In this document: one piece after another, positions 14,368 through 23,107 of the stretch | How the letters are laid out: the number at the start of each line of letters is the position of its first letter | Position numbering within the stretch: the stretch's first letter is position 1 | Source: Quinella sp. 1Q7 | GTDB taxonomy: Bacteria > Bacillota > Negativicutes > Selenomonadales > Selenomonadaceae | Reading direction: 5' to 3' | Assembly (NCBI GenBank): GCA_015206805.1 | Contig: JADEZP010000007.1 | Span: 1 to 41,855 of the forward strand | Length of the DNA: 41,855 nucleotides | Made by a program: the position numbers and the translations under genes | The notes under the pieces: generated by a model | Told to the model about the DNA's origin: nothing | Database searches by the model: none | What the model saw: the letters and a program-made list of their open reading frames with translations, nothing else

Positions 14368-16561
14368 AATCGTCCTTAGGTTTTAGTCGCGCGATGTGGA
14401 ATGTTCCCGTCACGAGCTCCTTGCGGTGGCAGTGCGGGCACTCGTTGGCAATGACGCCCGTATATCCGCAAACGGGGTCGCGGTCGACGGGGTGATTAAT
14501 GCTGAAGTAACCCATATCGGCATCGTGCATTGCGCGAACCAGTGCCTCGAACGCGGAAAGATTTTTCGTCGGGTCGCCGTCCATTTCGATATAGGCGATG
14601 TGTCCCGCGTTGCACAGGGCGTGATACGGTGCCTCAATTTGAATCTTGTCGCCCGCGCAAATCGGGAAGTAAACGGGCACGTGACTTGAATTCGTCATGT
14701 ACGGGCGGTCGGTGACGCCTTTGATTATGCCGTAGACTTTGCGATTGGCGCGTTGAAATTGTCCCGCAGTCGATTCGGCGGGCGTCCCGAAGGTCGTCCA
14801 GTTGCGACGTTCCGCCTTAGTGTAGGCATCCGTGCGTTCGCGAAGGTGCCCGACGATTTTCAAGCCGAGCTGTTGAGCCGCGTCGCTTTGACCGTGGTGC
14901 TTGCCCGTCAGCGCAACCAAACATTCCGCCAACCCGCAAAAGCCGATTGAGTAGCTGGCGTGCTTGAGAACGTCTTTAATTTTGTCCGTCGGCTTGAGCT
15001 TGTCCGAATCCATCCAGACGCCCTGCCCCATTAGGAACGGGAAATTGTAGACGTGCTTTTCCTCAATCGTCCGCAGGCGCAACAGCAAATAATCGTGGCA
15101 AATCGTTATGTACTTGTCGAAGAGCTCAAAAAACTTTTCAACGTCGCCCTTGGACTCAAGCGCAAGCTTCGGCAGATTAATCGTCACGAAGGCGAAATTT
15201 CCGCGACTGCCCGACTGCTCGCGCCCGTTGACGTTGCTCATGACACGCGTCCGGCAACCCATTGTCGCCACGCAACTGTTGTAGTCGCCGGGCTTGTAGT
15301 ACGGCAGGTTATACGACGCGTCGATGTTCACGAAATTCGGGAAGAGCCGCTTTGCACTGACCTTGCATGCCTGACGGAACAAATCGTAGTTCGGGTCGTC
15401 GACGTTGTAATTGACGCCCGACTTGAGCTGAAAGACGCTTATCGGGAAAATCGGCGTCTCACCGTTGCCGAGCCCAGCGTCAATGGCGTTGAGCACCTCA
15501 CGAATCACCAGCCGACCTTCGGGCGACGTGTCCATGCCGTAGTTGATTGAGCTGAACGGAACTTGCGCGCCCGCCCGACTGTGCAACGTGTTGAAATTGT
15601 GAATCAGAGCCTCCATAGCTTGATGAGTTTCTTCCGCAACGTCCGCGCACGCCGCACGATAAACTTTCGCCGCCAATTCAGCCGAGCCGACGACCTGCGA
15701 CAGATTTTCCACGGCGGGGGAGTTTTCAGCCTCCGAATAAGTGCACACATTAAAATCAATTTCGCCCGCCGCAGTCACGCCGCAAAAGTCGCAGGCACGT
15801 TTGACCTCGTCGCGAATCGCCCGCCTGAAGGACTTGCGCACGCCTTCCGCCATTGCATAATCGAACGCGTTGATTGACTGCCCGCCGAACATGTCGTTTT
15901 GATTCGATTGAATCGCGATACAGGCAAGCGACGCGTAGGAGCGGATTGAGTTCGGCTCGCGCAAGAAGCCGTGCCCCGTGCTGAAGCCGCCGTGAAAAAG
16001 TTTCAGCAAGTCAATCTGGCAACAGTTGAACGTTATCAGCGAAAAATCTTTGTCGTGAATGTGAATCCAGTTATCCCTGTCGGCTTGAGCAAATTCTTCG
16101 GGCAAAACGTAATTATCGACGAAGTACTTGGAACTTTCCGCGCCGAGTTTGAGCATGATGCCCATTGATGCGTCGGTGTTGATATTGGCGTTGTCGCGCT
16201 TGAGGTCGACGTTGACGCTGTCGGCAAAAAAAATGTCGCGGTAGGTGTCGACCAATTTTTTCTGCGCGGCGCGACGCTGTGAATGTTTTTGCCGATAGAC
16301 GATGAATTGTTTTGCCACGTCAAAAAATCCGTGAGCCATCAAAGCCTTTTCGACTTGGTCTTGAATTTCCTCGACGCCGACAACTTCATTGGCGGAAATT
16401 GCGCGCTCAACGGTATCGGTCACGCGTTGCAAGTCGTCGTCGGAAAGTCTGTCGGCAGGCGTCGTCGCGTCACGATTCGCGCCGGCTATTGCGTTGAAAA
16501 TTTTTTCGCGGTCGTAGTTCACGCGCTGACCCGAACGTTTACGAACTTTGACCGATTGCAT
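14366..16561 (-). CDS. nrdD: Anaerobic (class III) ribonucleoside-triphosphate reductase lacking the glycyl-radical tail
   Basis: The start is the ATG at 16561 after GGAAAGGAGGGG; the longer frame to 16870 is rejected. Of 731 residues, about 1-95 are an ATP cone (KVRKRSGQRVNYDREKIFNA). The barrel follows, with FNCCQIDLLKLFHGG near 175, GGQSINAFDYAMAEGV, and SCVATMGCRTRV near 427. The C-terminal zinc site is present (CGYTG near 696, CPHCH near 708). The protein ends GTFHIARLKPKDD, exactly where family members read on to the glycyl-radical motif (RITGYL or RVCGYLG) and about 35 more residues. Neither that motif nor nrdG is found nearby. It may be inactive, or complemented in trans by a separate glycyl-radical subunit. 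Confidence 0.9.
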   Translation of the reverse strand: MQSVKVRKRSGQRVNYDREKIFNAIAGANRDATTPADRLSDDDLQRVTDTVERAISANEVVGVEEIQDQVEKALMAHGFFDVAKQFIVYRQKHSQRRAAQKKLVDTYRDIFFADSVNVDLKRDNANINTDASMGIMLKLGAESSKYFVDNYVLPEEFAQADRDNWIHIHDKDFSLITFNCCQIDLLKLFHGGFSTGHGFLREPNSIRSYASLACIAIQSNQNDMFGGQSINAFDYAMAEGVRKSFRRAIRDEVKRACDFCGVTAAGEIDFNVCTYSEAENSPAVENLSQVVGSAELAAKVYRAACADVAEETHQAMEALIHNFNTLHSRAGAQVPFSSINYGMDTSPEGRLVIREVLNAIDAGLGNGETPIFPISVFQLKSGVNYNVDDPNYDLFRQACKVSAKRLFPNFVNIDASYNLPYYKPGDYNSCVATMGCRTRVMSNVNGREQSGSRGNFAFVTINLPKLALESKGDVEKFFELFDKYITICHDYLLLRLRTIEEKHVYNFPFLMGQGVWMDSDKLKPTDKIKDVLKHASYSIGFCGLAECLVALTGKHHGQSDAAQQLGLKIVGHLRERTDAYTKAERRNWTTFGTPAESTAGQFQRANRKVYGIIKGVTDRPYMTNSSHVPVYFPICAGDKIQIEAPYHALCNAGHIAYIEMDGDPTKNLSAFEALVRAMHDADMGYFSINHPVDRDPVCGYTGVIANECPHCHRKELVTGTFHIARLKPKDD

Positions 16562-16594
16562 ATCGTTCCCCTCCTTTCCTGTGTAAGTGGCGCG

Positions 16595-16623
16595 ATTATA
16601 CCAAATTACGGCGGGCTTGTGAA
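16595..16623 (-). promoter_or_regulatory. Promoter of nrdD
   Basis: On the minus strand TTCACA (16618-16623) and TATAAT (16595-16600) are separated by 17 bases, with the ribosome binding site and ATG about 30 bases further. No clear NrdR-box pair was seen around it. Confidence 0.7.
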
Positions 16624-16691
16624 CAGGGCGACATTGGCGTTGCGACGCGAAAGTCACTTCCAAAGCAAGGCGTGACGCGAAAAAAAAATTT

Positions 16692-17306
16692 TTACTTGAG
16701 CGCGGCGGTGAAGGTGACATTGCCCGCGTCGGCATGAATCGAGTATTCGACGTTGCCGCGACTTGTCGTCCAGTCGTAGGCGTCTTCGGCGGCAACATTC
16801 TTGAGCATTCGTAAATCGCGCAAGACTTCGCTGCGGTCGTCAACGTCGAGTTCGGGATTGAGCGTCGCAATTAAAAGTCCCAGCACGTTCAGCGTCTTGA
16901 AGGATTCGTCTTGATTTTCGGGCGCGGCAAAAATTTTCAGCGCGGTAATATTTCCGTCAGCGTCGACCGTACCTTCAAGCGTGAGTTGCGGCGCGAATTC
17001 GTGGCGGAAAATTTTCCCGTCGACATCAAGCGGCGCGTCAATCGTCAAATTCAGATTCGGCGCGAGCTTGCGGGCGGAGGCGTTGAATTTTTCGCGGAAG
17101 ACTTCGGGCGTCAAACTCCGGTCAAAATCTTTACCAAGGTTGCCCGCCGAAATGTTTGCGTAGATGAAAAACGCCGTGCATATGGCGGCGATTGCGATAT
17201 TGGCGTTCCTGTCGAACGGCGAATATTTGTACATGAACAGCCAGCCCAGCGGCGGAATAAACAGACATAACGCCAACATCGCGCCGATTTTTACGTAAGA
17301 CAGCAA
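16692..17306 (-). CDS. Membrane-anchored protein with extracytoplasmic domain, unknown
   Basis: The start is chosen as TTG at 17306, about eight bases after GAGGAGG; the upstream frame to 17387 would cross the ubiA terminator. The 204-residue product has two N-terminal membrane helices at about residues 6-25 and 32-52. A soluble domain of about 145 residues follows, with alternating strands, including an EGTVDADGNITALKIFA segment. The overall look is of a small membrane protein with a secreted beta-rich domain. I do not recognise the family. It lies between ubiA and nrdD but is separated from ubiA by a hairpin. Confidence 0.6.
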   Translation of the reverse strand: MLSYVKIGAMLALCLFIPPLGWLFMYKYSPFDRNANIAIAAICTAFFIYANISAGNLGKDFDRSLTPEVFREKFNASARKLAPNLNLTIDAPLDVDGKIFRHEFAPQLTLEGTVDADGNITALKIFAAPENQDESFKTLNVLGLLIATLNPELDVDDRSEVLRDLRMLKNVAAEDAYDWTTSRGNVEYSIHADAGNVTFTAALK

Positions 17307-17330
17307 GTCGTAACCTCCTCTGAAAATTAA

Positions 17331-17358
17331 TCCCTGTCGAAAAATTTCTCGGCAGGGA
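17331..17358. terminator. Hairpin terminator between ubiA and the membrane protein
   Basis: The stem TCCCTGTCGA / TCGGCAGGGA has one wobble pair. It is flanked by T-rich sequence on both strands, so it could terminate ubiA transcription on the minus strand. Confidence 0.65.
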
Positions 17359-17368
17359 ATTTTTTTGT

Positions 17369-18214
17369 TCAAGCGTAGCTCAACCACGTGAAAATGAATA
17401 TCGCGATTGAGACAATGCCGTTGCGCATGAAGTATGCCTGCGTGACTTCGCGGTAGTCGTTCGGGCGAACAAGCGCGTGTTGATAAATCAGTGCCGCCGC
17501 CGCGATTGCGACGCCGACGAAATACGCCGCGCCCATGTTCAGCATAAACCCGACCGTCACGAAACAGACGATTGAAATTGCGTGGAGCCGCCGCGCGATT
17601 AACAATGCGCCCGCCGCGCCGTAACGTGTCGCCAAGGAGTGGAGCCCGTGCCGTTTGTCGAAGTGTTCATCTTGTGCGCCGTAAACCGCATCGAACGCGC
17701 CGATCCATAACGCGACTGCCACGCACAAAATTATCATCGGCAGGGCGATTTCTTCCGTGACGGCGACCCACGCGCCCGCAGGTGCCATTGCGATTGCCAA
17801 GCCTAAGAATAAGTGACACCACGGAGTGAATCGTTTCGTGAACGGATAAATTATGAACGGTGCCGCCGCGATTGGCAACAACTTCAAACATATCGGCGGG
17901 AGTTGCGCGACCGTCACGACAAGCACGATTAAACACGCCGCGATAAAAATCAGAGCCTCGCCCGCCGAAATTTCGCCGCGCACCATTGCCCGATAACTAA
18001 GTCGCGGCTGAAGTCTGTCGTATTTCAAATCGGCAAGGTTGTCGATTGCGATTGCCGCCCAACGCGCCGAAGTTATCGCCAACAAAATCAACACGACCGT
18101 CCACGCGTCGGGGGGACCGTTCGCCGCCATGAATGCGCTTGCCAACGCGAACGGCAAACTAAATATCGTGTGCGGCAGGGCGACGTTGTTGGCGTGCGAT
18201 TTAAATTTGCTCAT
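17369..18214 (-). CDS. UbiA-family prenyltransferase, MqnP-like
   Basis: An integral membrane enzyme that attaches a polyprenyl chain to an aromatic acid. Two aspartate-rich motifs typical of UbiA enzymes are present: DNLADLKYD near residues 57-65 and DEHFDKRHGLHSLATRYG near residues 181-198. About eight hydrophobic helices cover the 281 residues. The second motif resembles putative 4-hydroxybenzoate polyprenyltransferases linked to futalosine-route menaquinone synthesis (MqnP). Menaquinone would serve the cytochrome bd encoded at 25514-28269. The start ATG at 18214 overlaps the kinase stop by four bases. Confidence 0.85.
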   Translation of the reverse strand: MSKFKSHANNVALPHTIFSLPFALASAFMAANGPPDAWTVVLILLAITSARWAAIAIDNLADLKYDRLQPRLSYRAMVRGEISAGEALIFIAACLIVLVVTVAQLPPICLKLLPIAAAPFIIYPFTKRFTPWCHLFLGLAIAMAPAGAWVAVTEEIALPMIILCVAVALWIGAFDAVYGAQDEHFDKRHGLHSLATRYGAAGALLIARRLHAISIVCFVTVGFMLNMGAAYFVGVAIAAAALIYQHALVRPNDYREVTQAYFMRNGIVSIAIFIFTWLSYA

Positions 18215-18963
18215 TGCTTTTCAAAGTCGCCGTCGGGTAAAAGTTTCCACGTCTCGTCAGCCCGCGCAGAGTTTTTCAAAATGCGTTCGATGTTGCGGGC
18301 GTCGCTGAAGTCGAAAAATTTTTCGGCAGCCTCCCGCGACGAGCCGCCCATAATTTTGCGCCCGACAATGCGTTCGCGGAGCAAATCGGCGTCGGCGTCG
18401 ATGAACACGGAATAATCGGCAAGCACGCGAACATCCGTCCAGCCCCTGTCCTTGAGCAGCAGGTAGTTGCCCTCAATCAAAACAATGTCGTCCTCGACGC
18501 TGAAATAATCGGGCAAGACGTCGTGAATCCTGCGGTCGTAAATGTTCCAATCGGTGCCCTCCTGCCGCAGTTCGCGAATCTTTTCGACGAGCAAGTCAAC
18601 GTCAAAAGTTTCGGGCGCACCTTTGATGTCGCGCATGAGAATTTGTTGCCCGTCGCGTTCAACGTTGGTAACGTTCATGTAAGCGGCGGTGTAGTGGAAG
18701 CCGTCCATGCCGAGCGCACGAATCGGATCGACTTCGTCGGAACGTTCGCGGCTCAACCACTCAAGGAACTGCGCAACCGTCGATTTGCCGGAGCCGGGCG
18801 GCGCGACAAGATACGCGATAACTTTCCTGTCGAGTGTAAGGCGCAGGTCGGTCAGTTCGTGCAGGAGCGGCATAAAAATTTCTTCGACCGCCTGTTCGCT
18901 GAATCGGACTTCCTGCGTGAGCCCGTTGACTTCCATGTTGTACGTCAGAAATTTTTTGTCCAT
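18211..18963 (-). CDS. P-loop nucleoside/sugar kinase family protein
   Basis: The start is the ATG at 18963 after GAGGTG. The 250-residue protein has a Walker A motif APPGSGKST near residue 52, ALGMDGFHY near residue 90, and IVLIEGNYLLLKDRGW near residue 155. It ends in a lid-like region RERIVGRKIMGGSSREAAEKF. This matches the phosphoribulokinase/uridine-kinase-like group annotated as nucleoside/nucleotide kinase family, including YggC and FrcK relatives. The substrate is unknown. It is translationally coupled to ubiA and begins 19 bases after the RelE-like toxin gene. Confidence 0.8.
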   Translation of the reverse strand: MDKKFLTYNMEVNGLTQEVRFSEQAVEEIFMPLLHELTDLRLTLDRKVIAYLVAPPGSGKSTVAQFLEWLSRERSDEVDPIRALGMDGFHYTAAYMNVTNVERDGQQILMRDIKGAPETFDVDLLVEKIRELRQEGTDWNIYDRRIHDVLPDYFSVEDDIVLIEGNYLLLKDRGWTDVRVLADYSVFIDADADLLRERIVGRKIMGGSSREAAEKFFDFSDARNIERILKNSARADETWKLLPDGDFEKQ

Positions 18964-18982
18964 GGTAACACCTCGCGAAAAA

Positions 18983-19249
18983 TCAATCATAAATTGCGCC
19001 GCGCTTGTCAATTTTCACGACGAGGATTATAACTTTGTCGTCTTTAATTTGAGCGACGATTCGATAATCGCCGACGCGATAACGCCAATAACCGTGCCAT
19101 TCGCCGCTTAGTGCCTTGCCGTGCGCCCGCGGATTTTCGCAACCGTCCAAGTTAGTTTCAATCCACTTTTTGATTCGTTCACGAACAGGCGCATCAAGCT
19201 TATTAAGTTTTTTCAGAGCCGATTTTTTGTACTTAACCGAATATCTCAT
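18983..19249 (-). CDS. RelE/ParE-family toxin
   Basis: The start ATG at 19249 overlaps the antitoxin stop (ATGA). The 88-residue product has the RelE core: an N-terminal KKSALKKLNKLD helix, PRAHGKALSG, the diagnostic RYRVGDYRIVAQI segment near residues 56-68, and a C-terminal KRGAIYD. RelE-type toxins cleave ribosome-bound mRNA; ParE-type toxins poison gyrase. The RYRVGDYR signature favours RelE. Length and arrangement (antitoxin first, overlapping) are typical. Confidence 0.9.
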   Translation of the reverse strand: MRYSVKYKKSALKKLNKLDAPVRERIKKWIETNLDGCENPRAHGKALSGEWHGYWRYRVGDYRIVAQIKDDKVIILVVKIDKRGAIYD

Positions 19250-19461
19250 GCGCCGGCTCTCCGCCAAAATTCTTCATGCGATAACGGTTCGTCGGTATCT
19301 TCTTTTAGTATTGCCTCCGCCTCGCGAATGTCTTCTTCATCTTCGAGATGGTCAAGCATTGTCCGCCGAAGAAGTTCCGACGGAGTAAGTCCTTTTTCGT
19401 CCGCGTATTTTTTAAGCAAAGCAAAAGCTTCGTCGCGGAAATTCACAGTCACTGCAACCAT
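19246..19461 (-). CDS. RelB/DinJ-type antitoxin (ribbon-helix-helix)
   Basis: The start is the ATG at 19461 after AAAGGAG. The 71-residue product begins with a ribbon-helix-helix pattern (MVAVTVNFRDEAFALLKKYA, then GLTPSELLRRTM). An acidic tail follows (EDEEDIREAEAILKEDTDEP) that should wrap the toxin. Such antitoxins repress their own operon. A 32-bp sequence from the 3' end of the upstream gene is repeated just before this gene (19488-19519). Confidence 0.88.
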   Translation of the reverse strand: MVAVTVNFRDEAFALLKKYADEKGLTPSELLRRTMLDHLEDEEDIREAEAILKEDTDEPLSHEEFWRRAGA

Positions 19462-19487
19462 GTCAATCAAACTCCTTTCGTTCAAGA

Positions 19488-19628
19488 AATTTCGCCGTCA
19501 CGAATCAATTCACGCGCCGGCAACGTGACGTTGCATCCAAATGACGCGGCAAAGTCGTCAACACCGTGAGCAGTCGCCGCGCCGCAATGTTCAAACAATT
19601 TCGCCGTCACGAATCAATTCACGCGCCG
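19488..19628. repeat. 32-bp direct repeat, period 109, copying a gene 3' end
   Basis: The sequence at 19597-19628 is the last part of the flavin-fold gene encoding ARELIRDGEI. It recurs at 19488-19519 directly before the RelB-like gene. The 77 bases between hold no convincing gene, although a short minus-strand frame reads through and again ends in ARELIRDGEIS. Confidence 0.85.
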
Positions 19629-20091
19629 CCTTGCCCGTAAGGTGTTCAATCGTCATCACGGGTACGACAACCGCGCTCAAGCGAGCAAGTTCCTTTGCGC
19701 GAAGTTCGGCGTCGACGTTCGGCGAAAATTTATCGGCAAGCAGTTCAAGCCCGCGCAGTTTATCGGGGTCGGAGTTGTCCTCGATAAGCCGCATACGTCC
19801 GAAGGCAATCGCGCTGGTGAAATACGTCGTGAACTCTTCGGCAACGACCTCGTGCCTGTCGACGACGCAAAACGAAACTTTATCGTTGCGGCGGACGGCG
19901 TCGAGTTTGTGCCCGACCTTCGCGCTGTGGAAATAAATTTTGTTGCCGTCGACCGCGTAATTAATCGGCACGGCGTAAGGATAGCCGTCGTCGCCCGAAA
20001 GTGCCAACACGCCGTAATCGCCGCCGCGCAGAATTTTTTCCGCCGCCGCCGTCGAAAGCTGACACTTGGTGCGCCGCATTGCTCTGAACAT
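19591..20091 (-). CDS. Pyridoxamine 5'-phosphate oxidase-fold (NimA-like) flavoprotein
   Basis: The start ATG at 20091 follows GAGGAGG. The 166-residue product has the split-barrel flavin-binding pattern: GGDYGVLALSGDDGYPYAVP near residues 22-42, then NKIYFHSAKVGHKLDAVRRN and VSFCVVDRHEVV. These are characteristic of the family that includes NimA-type nitroreductases. It probably binds FMN and uses it for small-molecule reduction; the substrate is unknown. It starts 12 bases after the preceding gene in the pnp operon. Confidence 0.85.
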   Translation of the reverse strand: MFRAMRRTKCQLSTAAAEKILRGGDYGVLALSGDDGYPYAVPINYAVDGNKIYFHSAKVGHKLDAVRRNDKVSFCVVDRHEVVAEEFTTYFTSAIAFGRMRLIEDNSDPDKLRGLELLADKFSPNVDAELRAKELARLSAVVVPVMTIEHLTGKAARELIRDGEIV

Positions 20092-20103
20092 GAAAACGCC
20101 TCC

Positions 20104-20466
20104 TCAATGTCCCGCGCTGATACCGTCGCGGATAAATTCGGCAAGCTTGTTGCATTCTTTGGTTGCGCAGTCGATTTTGAGCAGTTCGCGTCGACAATCG
20201 AGCAGTTCTCGAATCGTCGCGTCGATTTTTTTCAGCGTGAGCTTGTCCTCGGCGGCGGCAACTTCACGCAACGTTTGGCAACAGCCCTTGAGCAAATCGG
20301 CGCGAAGTTTGGCGCGATATTCGTTGCGGGCGGTGATTTGTTCCGCAAGCGTGGTGAGCTGTTCCATCGTGTGAATCGCCGCAAGATAATCGTACTTCAT
20401 CTGCGCCGTAAGTGAATCGTGATTGAGCGCGTCCCTGAATCTGTCAATCGTTGCCACGTCAAGCAC
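20104..20466 (-). CDS. Small helical protein downstream of pnp, unknown
   Basis: The start is GTG at 20466, three bases after the pnp stop; an in-frame GTG lies nine bases later. The 120-residue product is almost entirely helical, with several cysteines (GCCQTL near 61, DCRR near 88, CATKEC near 99) and heptad-like leucines. No domain is recognised. Its tight spacing to pnp and to the following flavoprotein gene indicates co-transcription. Confidence 0.6.
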   Translation of the reverse strand: MLDVATIDRFRDALNHDSLTAQMKYDYLAAIHTMEQLTTLAEQITARNEYRAKLRADLLKGCCQTLREVAAAEDKLTLKKIDATIRELLDCRRELLKIDCATKECNKLAEFIRDGISAGH

Positions 20467-20468
20467 CC

Positions 20469-22745
20469 CTATCTGTCACGTCTGCGGCGACCGTCGCGGG
20501 CATTGCGCAGGTCTTTAAGGTCTTTAATCGTGCGCGAATCACTGCGGCGACTGTCGGAGCGTTGTTGCGGCTTATCGGAACGTTGCGGACGGTCATTACG
20601 TTGCGGCGGACGGTCTGAACTGCGCGGACGTTCGGAGCGTTGCGGACGCGGATTATCGCCTTCAAGCAATGCGCGGTGACTGGCGTTGATGCGTCCCTTG
20701 TCGTCGATTTCGGTAATTTTGACTTTGAGTTTGTCGCCAATCTTAACGGCGTCTTCGACAGTCGGAACGCGCTTGTCGGACAGCTGCGAAATGTGGCACA
20801 AAGCTTCCTTGCCGAAAGCAATTTCCACGAACGCGCCGCTCGGCAAAAGTCGCGTGACGGTGCCTTCGTAGACTTCGCCGACCGTAACTTCGTGAACAAT
20901 ATGCTCGATAATTTCAATGGCGCGGTCAATGCCCTCGACGTTGCGGCTCGTGACGAAAATTTGTCCGTCCTCGTGAATGTCAATTTCAACGCCCGTTTCC
21001 TCGATGATTTTGTTGACGACTTTGCCGCCCGTGCCGATAACTTCGCGGATTTTGTCGACGGCAATTTTAATCGTGCGGACGCGCGGCGCATACGGCGACA
21101 AGTCGGGCGCGGGTTCGCTGATAACTTCAAGCATCTTGCCCAGAATGAAACTTCTGCCGCGTTTGGCTTGAGCAAGAGCATCCGCCAAAATTTCGCGCGA
21201 TATGCCCGCAACTTTGATGTCCATTTGAATCGCCGTGACGCCCTCGACGGTGCCCGCAACTTTAAAGTCCATGTCGCCGAGCGCGTCTTCCATGCCCTGA
21301 ATATCCGTTAAAATCGTGTGCGCGTCGCCGTCCTTGACGAGACCCATTGCCACGCCGCTGACGGGACGTTTAATCGGGACGCCCGCTTGCATAAGGCTCA
21401 ACGTACTGCCGCAGACGCTGCCCATTGAGCTGGAGCCGTTGCTCTCCAAAACCTCCGACACAAGCCGAATCGTGTATGGAAAATCTTCAATCGACGGAAT
21501 GACGGGAATCAGCGCACGTTCCGCCAACGCGCCGTGACCAATTTCGCGACGACCGGGACTGCGTGCGGGACGCGCCTCGCCGACGCTGTAGCCGGGGAAA
21601 TTGTAATGATGTATGTAATGCTTCGTGTATTCGGGATCGAGTCCGTCGATTATTTGTTCGTCTCCGATTGAGCCGAGCGTCGTAATCGTCAGCACTTGAG
21701 TTTGTCCGCGTGTGAACAGTCCCGAACCGTGCGTGCGTGCGAAAAGTCCGACTTCGCATGTGACGGGGCGCACTTCCTCAAGTCCGCGACCGTCGGGACG
21801 AATTTTTTCATGCGTAATCATGCGGCGGACAACTTCCTTTTCGAGCTTGTAGAAGACCGCGCCGATGTCCTTAGCCGCCGTGGGATATTCTTCGGCGGGG
21901 AATTTTTCCGACAGCTGTTCGACGACTTGAGCTTTGAGTTCGTCGAGTGCCGCCTCGCGTGCAAGCTTGTCGGGGTTGCGGATAACGGTATCAATTTTTT
22001 CAAGCGCGACTTCACGGACAGCCGCCGCGACTTCCTCATTCGGTTGGAACAGCGCGACTTCGCGTTTGGGTTTGCCGACAGCCGCCGCAATTTCCTCTTG
22101 GAAGGCGACGAGCTTTTTAACCGCCTCGTGCCCGAACAAAATCGCGTCGAGAACAATTTCTTCGGGAAGTTCTTTAACGCCCGCCTCAACCATCATCACG
22201 GCATCTTTCGAGCCCGCGACGATTAAATCCATTTCGGAAACGTCAAGCTGTTCTTTCGTCGGGTTGATGATAAATTCTCCGTCAATGCGCCCGACGTGCA
22301 CGCCCGCAATCGGTCCGCCGAAAGGAATATCGCTGACGCAAAGTGCACAGCTCGCGCCGAACATGCCAGCAATTTCGGGCGCGTTGTCCTCGTCGTAGCA
22401 AATGACCGTCGCGATAATCTGCACGTCGTTGCGGAAGCCGTCGGGGAACAGCGGGCGAATCGGTCTGTCAATCAGGCGGCTTTTGAGAATCGCGCTGGTT
22501 TGCGGACGACCTTCACGCTTGATGAAGCCGCCGGGGATTTTGCCCGCGGAATACATCTTCTCCTCGAAGTCGACGGTCAGCGGGAAGAAGTCGACGCCTT
22601 CACGCGGTTCGGCGGACATCGTCGCCGCAACCAAAACCGCCGTGTCGCCGTAGCGAACGAGTACCGCGCCGTTCGCCTGCTTAGCCATTTTGCCGTGCTC
22701 GACGATTAATTTTCTGCCGCCGAGCTCCATTTCAAAAGTATTCAA
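20469..22745 (-). CDS. pnp: Polyribonucleotide nucleotidyltransferase (PNPase)
   Basis: PNPase degrades RNA 3' to 5' phosphorolytically and forms a trimer. The 758 residues cover the full plan: two RNase PH domains (about 10-140 and 320-455), a linker helical domain, KH ([12 protein letters not shown] near 555) and S1 ([18 protein letters not shown] near 625). The core signatures [19 protein letters not shown] and [11 protein letters not shown] are present. The tail after about residue 695 is low-complexity, made of R, S, D, P and Q, probably an RNA- or partner-binding extension. The start is TTG at 22745 after AGGAGG. No rpsO gene lies upstream, unlike the common arrangement. Confidence 0.97.
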   Translation of the reverse strand: MNTFEMELGGRKLIVEHGKMAKQANGAVLVRYGDTAVLVAATMSAEPREGVDFFPLTVDFEEKMYSAGKIPGGFIKREGRPQTSAILKSRLIDRPIRPLFPDGFRNDVQIIATVICYDEDNAPEIAGMFGASCALCVSDIPFGGPIAGVHVGRIDGEFIINPTKEQLDVSEMDLIVAGSKDAVMMVEAGVKELPEEIVLDAILFGHEAVKKLVAFQEEIAAAVGKPKREVALFQPNEEVAAAVREVALEKIDTVIRNPDKLAREAALDELKAQVVEQLSEKFPAEEYPTAAKDIGAVFYKLEKEVVRRMITHEKIRPDGRGLEEVRPVTCEVGLFARTHGSGLFTRGQTQVLTITTLGSIGDEQIIDGLDPEYTKHYIHHYNFPGYSVGEARPARSPGRREIGHGALAERALIPVIPSIEDFPYTIRLVSEVLESNGSSSMGSVCGSTLSLMQAGVPIKRPVSGVAMGLVKDGDAHTILTDIQGMEDALGDMDFKVAGTVEGVTAIQMDIKVAGISREILADALAQAKRGRSFILGKMLEVISEPAPDLSPYAPRVRTIKIAVDKIREVIGTGGKVVNKIIEETGVEIDIHEDGQIFVTSRNVEGIDRAIEIIEHIVHEVTVGEVYEGTVTRLLPSGAFVEIAFGKEALCHISQLSDKRVPTVEDAVKIGDKLKVKITEIDDKGRINASHRALLEGDNPRPQRSERPRSSDRPPQRNDRPQRSDKPQQRSDSRRSDSRTIKDLKDLRNARDGRRRRDR

Positions 22746-23107
22746 AATTGTTTCCTCCTAATCGTTTGTCGCGCTAACCTTCGACAAAAATACGAATCTT
22801 CCTTCAACGGCGCGGACGGCTTGTCGCGTGCAGGTTAGTGCAAATTTTCCGTGCACTGTTGAAAAAAAATTCCGCTTGCCATAAAATTTCTGTCGTATTC
22901 GTGGCGGCGATATCAGCCGTCCGTACCGCAACCGTTGCTGTTCACGGCGAACAATTTTTTGCCGCATGGAGGAAGTTATTGATATGTTTACGGAAGATTT
23001 CGGCGTGACGAAAATTTCGGTGCGCTGTTGAAAAATTTTCCGCTTGCCCTAAAATTTCTGTCGTATTCAAATTGCGCTCAAATCGAAGCACGGAGGAAAT
23101 TATCATC
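22746..23107. promoter_or_regulatory. Divergent regulatory region of pnp and the DeoR gene with duplicated promoter
   Basis: Two copies of a plus-strand promoter block are present. The first has TTGAAA (22859-22864), 17 bases, TAAAAT (22882-22887). The second has TTGAAA (23028-23033), 16 bases, TAAAAT (23050-23055). Both are followed by TTTCTGTCGTATTC. A relic of the regulator's own start follows the first copy: GGAGG, then an ATG at 22984 and 15 codons ending FGVTKISVRC, which resembles the HTH part FGVTEDSIR of the regulator. I could not place a clear pnp promoter on the minus strand. Nothing else is seen in this interval. Confidence 0.6.

Noticed and set aside
16562-16690. NrdR binding boxes upstream of nrdD
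   Set aside because: A clear promoter is present, but no pair of the 16-bp NrdR-type palindromes could be matched by eye.
22746-23107. Riboswitch upstream of the DeoR gene
   Set aside because: The sequence is explained by a duplicated promoter and a truncated copy of the gene's start. No conserved riboswitch core was seen.
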